A program made the translations under genes and the position numbers. From NCBI GenBank assembly GCA_034687125.1, contig JAQGBZ010000021.1:1-64000 (forward strand): DNA of 64,000 bases, read 5' to 3'. The first letter of the stretch is position 1; every line of letters starts with the position of its first letter. The stretch comes from Neelides folsomi. Taxonomy: Eukaryota > Arthropoda > Collembola > Neelipleona > Neelidae. The notes under the pieces were generated by a model. It searched no databases. It saw only the letters and a list, made by a program, of their open reading frames with translations, and was not told where the DNA came from. Shown here piece after piece: positions 52,264 through 64,000 of the stretch.

Positions 52264-55200
52264 ATGCCCCTTCCTTTACGAATCGTAAATCCGCCTCATG
52301 TGTCGAGGGGGACACTCCCAGACCGATTTCCGGTCCAAAATGATCTTGAAGCTGTGGCCAATGGAACATTGTCCAATGTGATCTTACAGCTGTCATCGTA
52401 AGTCGAAACGTCATTAATTTCTGACTAATGATTCATTTTTAAATGATTCACCAAAATCATGCTAAATCATCTAATACAAAGTAGAATGAATTAATTTCAA
52501 ATCGATTGTTGAATGCATGCAATCCTTTATTATTGTAAAACGAGATTCAACTTTTTTACAACTTTTATAATATGATGTTATATGAAGATCTAATTTTAAT
52601 TTTCATAATCTAGATTGAGTCAACATGCAGAGGAATTGTTCACTTCGTTAATTCGAGTTGGGACAGAGATTGCAGGACGAGCTTCGAATTTACAAGCAAG
52701 AATTGATCGGTTGGCAGTGAAAGTGATTCAATTGGATGGACAACATGAAGAATGTAAGTTTTTTCGCTTTCCATTTAATCCATACCTGTTTCATTCATTG
52801 ATGTAACACGAAAAATGCTCATCTTATCACTTCAATACTGGAAATGCTAATTTATTATTATTGATAGTTGATACTGACCCACAAGTTTCTCATTTATTTA
52901 TTATTACCCCTTTCTAATGTTTCTTTATTGACACGTTCCAGCCTCGATGCATGAGAGTTTGAATACGAAGCCGTTCCAAAGCTCAATGACATTTGACCAG
53001 CAAGTGGTCGTCAGAACCTCGCTCTCTGTCGCAATGATGAAAACTTATGCCAAATGCGACCGAGCTCCGCCTTTAGAAAATCTCAACAAGTTCAGGGATG
53101 ATGGAAAGGACGGATTGAAATTTTACACAGATCCTTCCTATTTCTTTGACCTGTGGAGACAAGAGATGTTGAAGGACACAGAGAAAAAAGCCATTAGAAA
53201 GGTATTGATTTTTAATTTATCTGTTTCTTCTTTTTCTTACTCAAATATGAAATTTCTCATTCTTGTATATCTCTTGTATTTCTCTTTCTCTTTCCAAAGC
53301 TCCAATCAATGGACTTGCAAGTAAGTTATATTCTTTCTTTCTATTTCTCATTTGGTCTTCACATTCACATTTAACACTAACGCCTTAATTCTTTACACTA
53401 ATTCAATTCAGCCTTCACTTACTCTACATTGATGACTCAAAAATTTAACACTTTTATACTATCCATTAAATATAATGGTTTTAAAATATGTTATGTTTAA
53501 ATTTTAGCCGCATAAGCCAAAAGATAATGGAGCTCGAATCAAGAAACGACCACGCGTTCCAAATCTGACAAGGGAGCGTCAAAGAAATATCGCCATCGAA
53601 CAAGGAGAACACATTATGAATCATGCAGACATGCGGGCTCAAAATGTAATTTTTATAATTCAATTAGCGCAATTATTTTAGGAATTTTCATTGAATGTTT
53701 CACCTAATTGTTCACTCTTTTAGAGCATTGATGTTAACGACAGTTATGGCGATGGATCGCCATCTCCACAATATGGAGTTAAAAGAGAGTCAAGTCTCGA
53801 ACCTCCTGAGCCTCCTTTTACAAATGGAAATGGAAACGGTTTGGACAACAATATCAGAGGGTATGTTCAATCCTAGTTTATTAATTATCAAAAAACACAA
53901 ATTATTATTTAGGAATTTTAATACATATATTAAGACTGCTTGAAGAAATCCGATAAGCATTTATATTTATTATTTAATTAATTTAAAAAACCGAGATTAT
54001 TTTAGTTTTAACATCGGGCCAGATGAAAATTCAAATTCTATATTTAATAATATTTTTAAAAGGTAAAAAACGCATGGCTTTTCTATTATTCTCCAATAGA
54101 GGATGAAATACTAGTCATATTTGATATTTTTAATGTTTAATTTAACGTGTCTAGTCTAGAAATCAAAGTTTAGTCAATATAATGAGCTTTCAATGTGGAT
54201 CTCGGTGTGAATGGCTTAGTTTCAATCACAGGTATTACGGAAACGGAGGAGTGTTCGACCAATATGATGCTTACGCAATGCATCAAGCACAACAAGCCCA
54301 AGCTGACCGTCTCTTGTCGCGGCATCCGCCGCCTCCGTCTTACGCCTCATCCATTGAGGGTTATTCAAATCGTCAGTCACCGCGAGGACCATTAGCGGCC
54401 CTTGCCAACGGATTTAACCGTCCTTTGCATCCACCTCCTGCACCTCCACCCAACTACATCGGGTATCACCAATCACAATTAGAAATTCGGTTTCAAGGGA
54501 TCTTTCCCTTAATTCCGATATTTCTAAATCACAAGCTCTCAACCTCTCGCTTTTCTCTATCTTGCCTTTCCACTCTTTTGATCTTTACGTCTTTACGTGC
54601 AATGAGCATGTGATTCCAAAATGTCTATGAGTTTTGTTCGTCATGAATTTTGTCTTTGTTACGAATTTGTGATGTTAAAGTTCTTACATATTAGTCATTA
54701 GTGTATAAATTGTTAAAGTTTACTTATTAATGTAACCTCAATGAATAAAAATTAATACGCTAGTGATTATTTAAGAAACATTAATTTAATAAAACTCTTA
54801 TTAAACTCATTAAAATAATGAGATATTTTATACTTAATCATTAAATAATATAAATTTTAATGATTTTAAAGTAAAATATTGGTATTGCGAAGTTAAATAT
54901 TGGACCTTTGGAACGATCTATCGCGTTTGTAGAAAAATCTTCTCGTAAAAAATTCATCTTTCTTCTTCAAACTAACAATTTTTTGAAATTGAATAGTTTG
55001 GGACTTTTAAGCAAATGATTTAAAAATAAGATCAAATCTAATGTTAATTAAATGATAGGAGTCCTCCGACGTCTTCATCTCCTCATGCTGGAACTCCAAC
55101 ACGTGGAAATCGTATGGGCAATTCACGTGAAACTTTGCCTCCTCCACCTCCACCACCCGTTGAAGATGTTCACATGCAAATGAACATGAATGGACATCAT

Positions 55201-55863
55201 GGACATGGAGGATATGGCGGATATGCTCCGATGCCACCTCCAATGAGCATGATAGATGATAACGAAAATGATGAGCCACTTCCACCACCCCCGCCTACTC
55301 CAGATCAATATCATAATGATGGAGGATTGAGAGTTCCTGGTTACCCAGAAGATCATCTCCCACCTTCACCTCCACCACCTCCACCAGAAACTGCACCTGC
55401 TCCTCCGCCACCTCCTCCGGTTCCAATTCAGCCTTCTGGTGGGCTTGGGTCCATAACAGCCGCTGCAATTGCAAACGGTGGATTGGCTTTGAAACCAACG
55501 AAGAAAAATCCACCACCGAAATTTGACGGCCGTTCGGAATTGCTCAAAGCTATTCGAGATGGTAAGATTTTAATCGTTTGAGTTGAATTATTGTATATTT
55601 TTCTGAATTTGAGTTTAAGAAGGATGAAATTAACTATTGAAGAATTGAAAAATATTAAATATTGTAATTATTTTTATTTAATTCTTACAGGAATTGAGCT
55701 GAGGAAAGTTGATAATAACAAAGGGAAAGAAGGGAAAGAAGAAAAAGGTTCCACTTATTGCGACGTGGCTTCAATTCTTGCTCGAAGGGTGGCTGTGGAA
55801 ATGTCCGACTCTGAGGATTCGGAATCTGATTATGATAGCGATTGGGATGAAACGTCTGCTTGA
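52264..55863 (+). CDS. SCAR: WAVE / SCAR (WASF family) activator of Arp2/3
   Basis: Part of the WAVE regulatory complex that turns Rac signals into branched actin at the plasma membrane. Nine exons join with matching phases: 52264-52397, 52614-52753, 52942-53201, 53300-53320, 53508-53645, 53724-53860, 54232-54462, 55059-55561 and 55691-55863, giving 578 residues. The N-terminal WAVE homology domain occupies about residues 1-180 (MPLPLRIVNPPHVSRGTLPD; SLSQHAEELFTSLI; KFYTDPSYFFDLWRQEML). A basic segment (RIKKRPRVPNLTRERQRN) follows, then a long Pro-rich region and the C-terminal VCA module. The WH2 motif is SELLKAIRDGIELRKV, the connector VASILARRVAVEMSDSE, and the acidic tail ends around DSDWDE with the Arp2/3-contacting Trp. 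Exon 4 is a 21-nt microexon. Confidence 0.97.
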
Positions 55864-56001
55864 AAGATTTACCATTTTCCTCCACAGTTAAATTAAATTA
55901 ATTAATGTTTTTACTTTGCTGCCAATTTTATACTTTCAATACTTTTTTGAGTTAAATAACAATAACAATCAGTTTCCATTTCCTATTACAAGTGCAACAT
56001 A

Positions 56002-56007
56002 AATAAA
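56002..56007 (+). terminator. Poly(A) signal of WAVE
   Basis: AATAAA 138 bases past the WAVE stop codon, in a CATAAATAAATAG context. Confidence 0.5.
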
Positions 56008-56861
56008 TAGTTAATTAAATTCAATTAACATTTTAGATTTAAGGTTATTAACACAAAATGTTTTTTTGGTTATTTACCGACATTTTAAATGTTAAATAAT
56101 GTTAAAAATTGACAGTATTGTTTATTCAATCTAAACGAAATTCATTATGCTTACGAAAAATATTACCTTTTATTCTTTAAGCATTATGTAACTAAATACA
56201 TATAAATAAGTGCTGTAAGATAAAGTTAATTAAATTTTAAATATTGTCAATGAACAATTAATATAGGGTCAGTTAGGTTTTATTTAATGTTAGTGCGAGT
56301 TTGCATGCTTTTAATGTTCGAGTCAAATTCTTGTATTATTAGCTTATTGCTAATATTTCAAGTTTAATAAAAAATAACTAATTAAATCTCGTTTTTATAA
56401 AAACGGGACTGGATGAACCTGCGAACCATGAATACTGATTATTGAATCAACGATATTCATAATTATAGAGAATGCATGATGTGATGCTCTTTTGATATTT
56501 ATACATTATGGAGATTTAAATACTTATGCTTCCCAGTTGTAATTATTTTTAGTTTAGGAATTAACAATTACTACAAAACAATGTAAATTGAATCCCTAAT
56601 TAAGGTAAATCAATAAATTGAAATTGAGGAAATGATCGACATGAAGATGATTTGCTCATTGATGTGGAATTGTGGATGTGAAGTAAATTGTAATAGAAGC
56701 TAATTAATATCTAAAATATGCAATGGAATGATAAATCTAATAATTGAAATAAATTACACTGATCAAATCATGAAACCATTATTCAACATGCCTCATAAAC
56801 GATGCATAAATAAATGAATAAGTCTAATGAAGTTTAATGAAAATTGTTAAGAATTAAACAA

Positions 56862-56867
56862 TTTATT
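56862..56867 (-). terminator. Poly(A) signal of UBAC2
   Basis: AATAAA on the minus strand, about 72 bases past the UBAC2 stop codon at 56939. Confidence 0.55.
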
Positions 56868-56938
56868 TAAGAAGACCTATCATTAACACACAAACACACA
56901 TAAGAAAATCGTAAAATGGGAATCTGATCGTATTTTTA

Positions 56939-58487
56939 CTACTGACGTAGGAGAATTGATGTTGCAGCGTTTAAATCATCGTTGGTCGATCGGAGGGCAG
57001 CCAGCGCTCGACTTCGCTCAAATCCCATTTCAACTAGTAATTGAACGTTGGTGTCCGACGGGGGTCTGCTAGGGCCAATGAGAGTTTGGGAATAACCCTG
57101 ACCTCGAGCCTCCCTCATCTCTTGAGCTCGATTGGTGAGGAATTGTTGTTCCCACAGCTCGGCAGCTTCTGCTCTTTGCAACTCCAACGTTGCACCCATT
57201 GATGTTTCCTAAAAATCATTCAATTATTACCATTAATTTAAATATAACTTCTAGATGAGTGTTTCCATACTATGTGAAAATAACAAATACATCGCACCAG
57301 TTTAAGCGAGGGATAAAAGGAAATAAGTTGTGATTTTTATAATAATGTTAAATAAGTTAATTAAATATTTTACCTTTGGTTCTTTAGAGTACAAAGCCCA
57401 TCCAAAGGCCTTATGTGTGATTGATGCCAATGATTTTGGAACAACAAGCCACTTTTGTACTCGAAAGATGTTCCAGCGATAAATTAACCCTCCAACCTAA
57501 ATATATTTAAAAAGAATATACATGAATTTATGAAGGCTTTGAAGACGAAGGGAGAAACTCAGCTGAAGAAAGTTAAGTCTAAATTAAATCTGTATTTTAA
57601 AAAAATCTTACAATCCCACAAAGAGATGCAATAGCCGAGGCTGGAGATGTTGCTGCAATTTGAAGTCCAAGGAGATAAGTGATTGTCTTCCCCGTCACTG
57701 GAATTCCCAGGAAGTGCGTAACACCCACCCGTGGAATGTCAAGGAAGTAATTGACGTAGAAGGGGAAGATGCACCCATACCTATATTAAAATATCCATTA
57801 AATTAAATTGTAATTTAAATTATTGGATATTTAATTTTTTCAATTTAATTAGTTTATTGTCAGTTAATTGTAATTACAGTCCAGGAGGAAGAAATCCTCC
57901 ATTGTGATAGTCGATATTAAAATGGGCCAAAGTGAGGATCGTGAGGATTTCAAGGACCGTAGCTATCGTGCATGATCCAAGTAAATGAGAGGCAAATTTC
58001 CTTGATCCCATACGTCGTTCAAATATTCTGTTAAAAAGGTTTTAATTAACTTTATTAATGTATTGTTAAATAGTTACATCTTTCTGGTTCTTCAGATCAT
58101 TAGTTAGTTAAATATATTTTTAAAAAACCTAAAGTAGTAAATGACGAGAAGGGAGCAGAAGACATCTTTGGAGTGGAGGAAAGTAAGGCGGTTGAAGAGC
58201 AATCTCCAAACTTGATTCCAATTAAGAACTCCAGGCACCTGACAAGACAAATACTGCCGAAGATGAGCCATCATCGGGACATGGATGGCCGTACAAGTGA
58301 GGAACATCGACCCCATCAGTCCCTTGCATACTGGAGCTTTGTCTACAACAAAAAATTAAAAAATGGCTAAGATGAGTTAAGATTAAGTGAAACTCATTTA
58401 AAATTCAATCATCAATTCCAAATGGATTAATTTGCTCTACTTACAAAAACCAGTTGTACTTTGGTGGCTTAACATTGCAGCAGCCAT
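56939..58487 (-). CDS. UBAC2: UBAC2, rhomboid-like ER membrane protein with UBA domain
   Basis: UBAC2 is a catalytically dead rhomboid-like protein of the ER membrane. In vertebrates it binds ubiquitin through its C-terminal UBA domain and works with UBXD8 and gp78 in ER protein quality control. Six exons (58487-58445, 58342-58129, 58027-57878, 57780-57612, 57496-57374, 57208-56939) join with matching phases to give 322 residues (human 344). The N-terminus has TTGFYKAPVCKGLMGS and then several hydrophobic segments. Conserved family stretches include HSKDVFCSLLVIYYFRIFER, FLPPGLYGCIFPFYV and ASLCGIVGGLIYRWNIFRV. The UBA domain at the C-terminus is VQLLVEMGFERSRALAALRS and onward, with the Met-Gly-Phe ubiquitin-binding loop intact. 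It is divergent from CEP120. Confidence 0.95.
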
Positions 58488-58918
58488 AATTACACTATTT
58501 ATCTTTATAAAGACGTCAACTAAGTTTATTCACCACTTTGATTTTGATCATTTTTCAAGGGTTAAAAAATTCCCGATGTGAAATTTTCCAATGTTGATGA
58601 ACTTGCTGAAAAATTGGTTAGGTAAATGATTTTAAAAGAAGCGGCAATGGAGATTTCATCATTTAGTCGCAATTCGTAGAAACAACCGCGACTCAACTTT
58701 TCACTTTCTATAAACACCAGCAAAACGAACTGCAGACGATTCGACAAATTGCAAGTTCCACAACTTGCTGCAGAATTTGCGAAAAATTAATTACAATTTT
58801 ATCATATTATTTACAATGACCAAAAGTGTTCTAAAGTTCAATTTCTTTCCATAACGTTCTATTTTTTTACTTTTCGACATTATTTTAAAAATATTTAGAG
58901 CTCGTTTTCGTTCCAAAG
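58488..58918. promoter_or_regulatory. Shared bidirectional promoter of UBAC2 and CEP120
   Basis: Only 431 bases separate the two divergent start codons, so promoters and both 5' UTRs must fit here. No clear TATA box is seen for either direction. An AACTTGCTG direct repeat (near 58598 and 58763) and a GCAAGT/ACTTGC inverted repeat near 58751-58768 are present. Confidence 0.6.
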
Positions 58919-61900
58919 ATGCCTGACGAGGATAAAACCAAGAAATCTCATCTCCTTGTTTTATCAATTTTCAAAGGTAAATAAATAAACTTAATTGTAT
59001 TATATTAACTTATTAATTGTCTGATTGGTGGATTAATGTTTTTATATAATTAAGGTTTAAATTTTGTATGGAGAGAAGCAGAACCTTTAAAATGTAAAGT
59101 GCGGTCGACCGCTGCAAAGAATCCCCTTACTTCAGGAACCGTCACCGTCGGTCATGGAGTTCAAGATCCAGATTTCAATGCTCAGCTTATTTGGGGATTC
59201 ACCAAAAAGGAATATTCCGCGTAAGCTAATATAAACAAACTTAAATAACAAATTAAGCTAGACGTGAGACCATGAATTTGCATATAATATTATAAATTTG
59301 TAATTAATGAAACTTAAGTTCACATTTTGGGTTTAAATAAAGGTTGAAGCAAGAAAAAGCTTCAGTTCGTGTTGAATGTATAAGTGAGAAAAATGGGATT
59401 GAGTCTTCTATCGGTTATTTCATTGTAAAAGTTGCTGATGCTCTGCCCATGGAAAAAGGACTTGACTATGGACCAACTCATGCCGTATGTTTATTTTATT
59501 TTGATATTAAAATTTAAATATTTTTACAATAAATATTATAGTTATTTTGAGCATAACATCTTGTCATTTGTTAATTTTTAATGTATTATTGATTGTTTTG
59601 CAGAAGACGATTTCCCTTCTGGGTTTAAAGGAACAGTGGAAGAAATTTGTACCAAAGGTTCAAGTTTTACTTCATTTGGAAATCAAGGACGAGAACGAGA
59701 ACAGACAGGAATCTGCAAGTTCACCTTCAACTGCCTCAGGAGCTCAGAATCAGAAATCCTCATATTTTGCTCAAACACAACGTCCAAAAACATCTCAAAG
59801 TAAAAGTGCCGAAGAACAAAAGAAAACTTCAATGTCACCTGCAAGACAAATTCAAAATCGGGTGAGTAAACTAAACAAAAAGAAATAAATATAATTTTCA
59901 TTTATTAAAGTTTATTCATAACTTGATTTTTAGCCAAAAGAATTCACCTGGCACGTGAATGAAAAAGATGGTTATTTCGAACTCGGGCCAAAAAGTGAGG
60001 GCGATGATTTGTACGTCTTAACGATCACAATTGTAGACGGTTCTTATTTCCATCTTCTTCCAACTGCACATTCTCAATTTACTGAATCACCTGAAACGTT
60101 CAACTACGCTGTGTCTTATGAGGCTTTTGGTATTCCAATCATATCCGATCCATTTACTTTAAATACCAAAGAGGAATCTCGCATAGCATTTATTGGAGAC
60201 AAAACCACTGCGAGGATCAGAGCTAATTCTGCTTTATTCCATGAATATCTCCTTCGAACTTCCTTTGAAACGAAACTTCTCAGATCTCATAAATTCACCT
60301 CAGATGAAATCGTGTCTCATCCTTCGACCCAAACCATTGCTGTCACCTCATTCACTTTGAGAGACCTTGGGAGACCCGGAGTGAACGAGAAAAATTTTAT
60401 TCTTGAACTCCTTTCTCAACATGGACCAGATTTGTCCACAGGATTCACGGGGAAATTATCTAAACCGGTATTACGTCTTGTCGCTTCTCTCCAAGCATCT
60501 CCAGAATTTTTCAATGAGAAAAACCTCGAGAAAATCGCTGAGCCTTCTTTTTCCGAATCAAGTGTGGGAGTTTCGGGGTCAACAGTTTCCTCAACTGTTC
60601 TGAAGGATGTGGTTAAAGAAAATGGCATCGAAAACGGAAATGGAACAGAAAATGGCCGAGTGAAGAAAATTACGTTCAAAGTTCCTGAGATATCGAAAAG
60701 TGACTCTGAGAGCGACTCGTTCATTCGAGATGTCATGGAGGAGGTCAAACTCCATTCCGAATTTCAAGACGTTAATTTTCAAATTGTGGAGCAGATGAAA
60801 AATGTTGTGGCGAAGAACAAAAAAGAATTTGAGAAAGAAAAGGCCCAAGAGAAGAATGAAAAGATGGCCAAAGACGTTCAAGATGGACATAAAGCACAAG
60901 TCAATGGTGGAGATAAGGTAAGAGTTTTTTAAGGATACATTTTTATAATTACAGACTTCAAATTAATTAATTCAATTAAGATTTTATTATTATAATATTA
61001 AAATTAATTCGTTTGACTTAAATATAAATTAATTTAAATATTTTAGGTTGATGAATCTGTTGTGCTAATTGAAGAGATCAAAGCAATTAAGACTGAAAAC
61101 CTTGATGAGAAAAATGCATTCAGAGACAGTGGAGACAATGCGAACGTCGCGCTTCTCAAATCTCCACCTTATAAGAAAGAGAAAGATTATTCGGATTTAG
61201 AAGAAGAGACGATTTCTTCAATACGAGGACCTTACTGTGTGGACGGACACGATGAAGATTTCACAACTTCTTATTCTTCAGTTCCATCACCGGAAAGACT
61301 CAAACCAGATTTTCCTCCAGGAAAGTACAAGTTGTCCATTGGGCTCAAAAATGTGTGGTTGAAGTCGAGCAAAAAATGCTTTGAAGTGCCGGTGTCCATC
61401 ACATACAATCATTCCCCATTTGGGATCATCAACGACGTTTCTCTCACTGCTGTCCCTAATTATAATCGAAAGCGAGAACTTGAGAAAAATCACCTATTTG
61501 ATATTGTTGAACGCCTTCATCGCGTTGTACTCAATGTGAAAGAGTTGACGGAAAACATGGTGAAGAAACAGATGATTCTCGAGTTTCGTTATATGGGTGA
61601 GAAGAAGCAAGTGAGATTTGGCTATGCGCTTATTGCAATTGGAGATTTGTTTTACAAGGACGTGAGTTAAATATAAATTCATAAATAATAATTCAATATT
61701 ATTTATTTAACCTTAAAACTCATTAACTTTATAAGTGTAAATATTTTTTATATTTATTTTACAAGTTTAATAGTAATTGGGAATTTTGGAATAATTTAGA
61801 TAACAAACGGAAGAAGAACAATGATGGGCTACGCTGATATTCAAAAAGCAGGGTCTGGAGTTGGAATTGGCCAAATTGCATACAAAATTCATTTGGAAGA

Positions 61901-63539
61901 AAAAATAGAGAAAGTTTCACCAAGTAAGATTTGTTTTTATTGTTATATTATTTAAATATCTTTATAACTTCAAAAGTTGCGAATTACTTCCGTATCTTAG
62001 AAAAGCCACTGGAAAATGAAGTAGAAAATAAAACTCGAGAAGAATTTAATGCTTGGAAAGTTGAAGAAGAAGCCGCCTTTAAGAAAAAGGTTTCTTTAAT
62101 ACTTAATACTTAATTTGATATTTAATTTCAAATAATTAGTTCTGAAATTCTAAAATGTATTAATTTATTAAAGCTTGAAGAAAAGGGTAAAGCTTATTTG
62201 CAACTTCTTTCTGAAGAATACATTGAATGTGAAAGGGAAAGAGGAGGAATTTTGGCACTCAAAATCCAATCTTGCGAAGAAAAGGAAAAGAAAATGGGCG
62301 AAGAGATCAAAAAATTAGCTGAAAAGGAAAAGGCTTACGAAGTTCTCAAACAAAATGTACGAACATGGTGGTATTTATTAATTTTTATTAAATTATTGAA
62401 TTTCACAATTATCTAGAATAGTTATAATCATATCATTCTTTTTAGTTTGGTTCACTTTATTTTGATTATTATAGCTGATTCAAGAAAATCATAATTTGGA
62501 AATGGAAAAAATGAAAATTCTCGAGAGCTGCAAGATGCGAATCATTCAATTGAGCGAAAAACGAAAAGATGATGTAATTTAAAAACATTTTCTCCTTTTA
62601 CATTTAAGAATACAATTGAAACTTAATCTAATTAACAATTTATTAATTTTAGGGTGAATCTCATGAGCGTCGTGAGAAAGAATATCTTGATGAAGTGAGT
62701 CGATTGAAGGAAAAAGTGAAAAAACTCGAGGAAAAGTTAAAAATGCGAGACAGTGAAATCGCAGAGCTTCATACCATGAGAGCAACATGGCCAGACGTCA
62801 ATGTTACTTTAAGAGCGGAAAAGCTTGAGCTTATAGTAGGACAAAAATATTAACTGTTTTTTGCTTCTCAAGAATTTAAATACTTAATTTAATTTAATTT
62901 ACAGAATAAAGAGCTTGTTGGGAAATTAAAGGATGAAAAAATGAAGAAGGAAGAATATAAGGATCAATTGAGAAAAATGAGCGAAGAACTCCTCAAAGCT
63001 CAGAGGGAAAGAGATAGTCAACTTCAGGCAGAAAATGAAAACTTGAAGTAAGGAATATTTACTCGATTAGTACAAAAGTTTAATTGCGCATTGCCAATTT
63101 ATATTTCTCGAATCGGAACTTACGGAACTACTTAGTTTATTTGAATACAAAGTTTATTAAATCAAAGTTATTGAATAATCAATATGGAATTTTCAGGTTA
63201 CAATTGGACGCGAATCGAGCAAGGGATCTTTTAGCTATTGAACATCGAAGAGTTGACAATTTTGGTGAGGAATTGAAACAATTTCAAGCTCGACTTGAAG
63301 GAACCCAAAAGAAATGCAAAAGAGACGTCAACTTCAACCAATCCTACGAAGAGGAGAAAACTGAACATAGGCGGTCTACAACTAAAGAAAGGAGAAAAAA
63401 TATTAAGGTCGAAGAAGAAATCGGAAGATTGACCTCTGTCCGTGAGGAATTGCTCAAAACTCAAGCTTACACTCCAAGCGACTTGGTGATTAAACAAATG
63501 GATATGAAGATCATCGCTCTTCTCGAAACTATTCAATGA
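58919..63539 (+). CDS. CEP120: CEP120, centriole-elongation C2-domain protein
   Basis: A centrosomal protein that in vertebrates drives centriole elongation with CPAP and SPICE1 and is needed for ciliogenesis. Thirteen exons join with matching phases, from 58919-58976, 59055-59220, 59343-59484, 59604-59861, 59934-60917, 61047-61661, 61800-61923, 62001-62089, 62174-62356, 62475-62573, 62653-62835 and 62905-63047 to 63197-63539, giving 1128 residues (human 986). C2A is about residues 5-150, with QDPDFNAQLIWGF matching the family's PEF-LAWE position. C2B starts near 215 (YFELGPKSEGDDLYVLTITI). C2C is about 620-780 (GKYKLSIGLKNVWLKSSK; RTMMGYADIQ). A long charged coiled coil fills about 790-1080. 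The C-terminus (VREELLKTQAYTPSDLVIKQ) matches the family's final conserved block. No upstream in-frame ATG is seen. Confidence 0.93.
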
Positions 63540-63658
63540 TCTTTAAAGTACAAATCTCTCATTCCATAAACAAAAACTTTAATTTCTATAATTCTCATTT
63601 TATAACTTGATTTATATATTATATGATTTTACAATTAAATGATGTGAAGTGAATTTAA

Positions 63659-63664
63659 AATAAA
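63659..63664 (+). terminator. Poly(A) signal of CEP120
   Basis: AATAAA 120 bases past the CEP120 stop codon, inside an AT-rich stretch. Confidence 0.55.
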
Positions 63665-63844
63665 TATAATGCAATATTTAATAATAGCAAAATGTAATTT
63701 ATAAATATCATAAATATAAAGGATGTCAATTATCTTATTGATAATAAATATAATTAGGATAAAATACATTTCGTTTTAATTTCATTGATTTCATGTCGGA
63801 GAATTTAAATAAATTAAACTGTTTAAATAAATTCAGGGCAAGAT

Positions 63845-63850
63845 TTTATT
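63845..63850 (-). terminator. Poly(A) signal of the thiolase gene
   Basis: AATAAA on the minus strand, 31 bases past the thiolase stop, implying a very short 3' UTR. Confidence 0.55.
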
Positions 63851-63880
63851 TAAATAAATACAGATCATTAGAAGTTAACT

Positions 63881-64000
63881 TCACAGTTTTTGAACTAAAA
63901 TTGAAGATGCTCCTCCACCGCCATTACAAATTGATGCAACTCCAAATTCTCCTTGCTTCAATGTATGACAAAGATGAATCACAATCCTTGCACCTGACAT
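63881..64000 (-). CDS. ACAT1: Acetyl-CoA acetyltransferase (acetoacetyl-CoA thiolase), C-terminal end only
   Basis: Thiolase converts two acetyl-CoA to acetoacetyl-CoA, or the reverse in isoleucine and ketone-body breakdown. Only the last 39 codons are in the window; the rest lies past the right edge. The segment [19 protein letters not shown] is followed by [12 protein letters not shown], the thiolase active-site loop with its catalytic Cys, and ends Val-Gln-Lys-Leu-stop. The ending matches the mitochondrial ACAT1 type better than the peroxisomal or trifunctional types. That assignment rests on little sequence. The gene converges on CEP120 with 341 bases between stops. Confidence 0.88.
   Translation of the reverse strand: MSGARIVIHLCHTLKQGEFGVASICNGGGGASSILVQKL

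Larger units (their letters stand above)
55864..56938. other. Convergent intergenic region between WAVE and UBAC2
   Basis: AT-rich DNA with the two 3' UTRs. A plus-strand AATAAA lies at 56002-56007 for WAVE and a minus-strand AATAAA at 56862-56867 for UBAC2. A 16-bp perfect palindrome (CGTTTTTATAAAAACG) lies near 56389. Nothing else is recognised. Confidence 0.6.

Noticed and set aside
1-64000. tRNA, rRNA, snRNA genes, CRISPR arrays and prokaryotic or viral systems
   Set aside because: I looked for tRNA B-box-like GGTTCGA contexts, direct-repeat arrays, and replication or transposase proteins. None was convincing.

Overview
The window is eukaryotic nuclear DNA from an animal, most likely an arthropod. 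It is AT-rich, nearly every gene is split by GT-AG introns, and there are AATAAA poly(A) signals and no operons. The ARNT homologue carries the arthropod Tango C-terminal tail, a Met-Leu-Gln-Met-Leu-Asp-His motif ending in Phe-Glu. I cannot name the species. Where I assembled a protein by hand, I checked that intron phases agree at each join.

Layout. Positions 1-3092 (minus) hold two uncharacterised genes in tandem. Positions 3404-3769 (plus) hold an 81-residue single-pass membrane protein, head-to-head with the second of these. Positions 5982-17371 (minus) hold the homologue of scribbler/ZNF608/ZNF609 on five coding exons with long introns. Positions 17372-41808 are about 24 kb with no convincing gene. 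This tract probably holds the leader exon, first intron and regulatory DNA of the scribbler homologue, plus intergenic DNA.

From 41.8 kb onward the DNA is gene-dense with short introns. It holds tango/ARNT (minus, 41809-46787 with its leader exon), a glucose-6-phosphate 1-epimerase-like enzyme (plus, 48125-49930), the Arp2/3 activator WAVE/SCAR (plus, 52264-55863), the ER membrane protein UBAC2 (minus, 56939-58487), the centriole-elongation protein CEP120 (plus, 58919-63539), and the last 39 codons of a mitochondrial-type acetoacetyl-CoA thiolase (minus, 63881-64000, running off the edge). UBAC2 and CEP120 diverge from a gap of 431 bp. WAVE/UBAC2 and CEP120/thiolase converge.

These genes do not form one pathway. 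They are an ordinary animal mixture of transcription (scribbler homologue, Tango), actin control (WAVE), ER protein handling (UBAC2), centriole biogenesis (CEP120) and metabolism (epimerase, thiolase). I did not find an obvious new multi-gene system. The most interesting unexplained signal is a hairpin at 1344-1441: a 32-bp uninterrupted stem whose only non-Watson-Crick pairs are wobbles on the plus strand. It could be a microRNA-like or other hairpin RNA gene. A second, 73-nt hairpin lies in a tango intron. Other leads are a 21-nt in-frame microexon in WAVE, a short upstream ORF predicted in the tango leader, and two uncharacterised protein genes at the left end.
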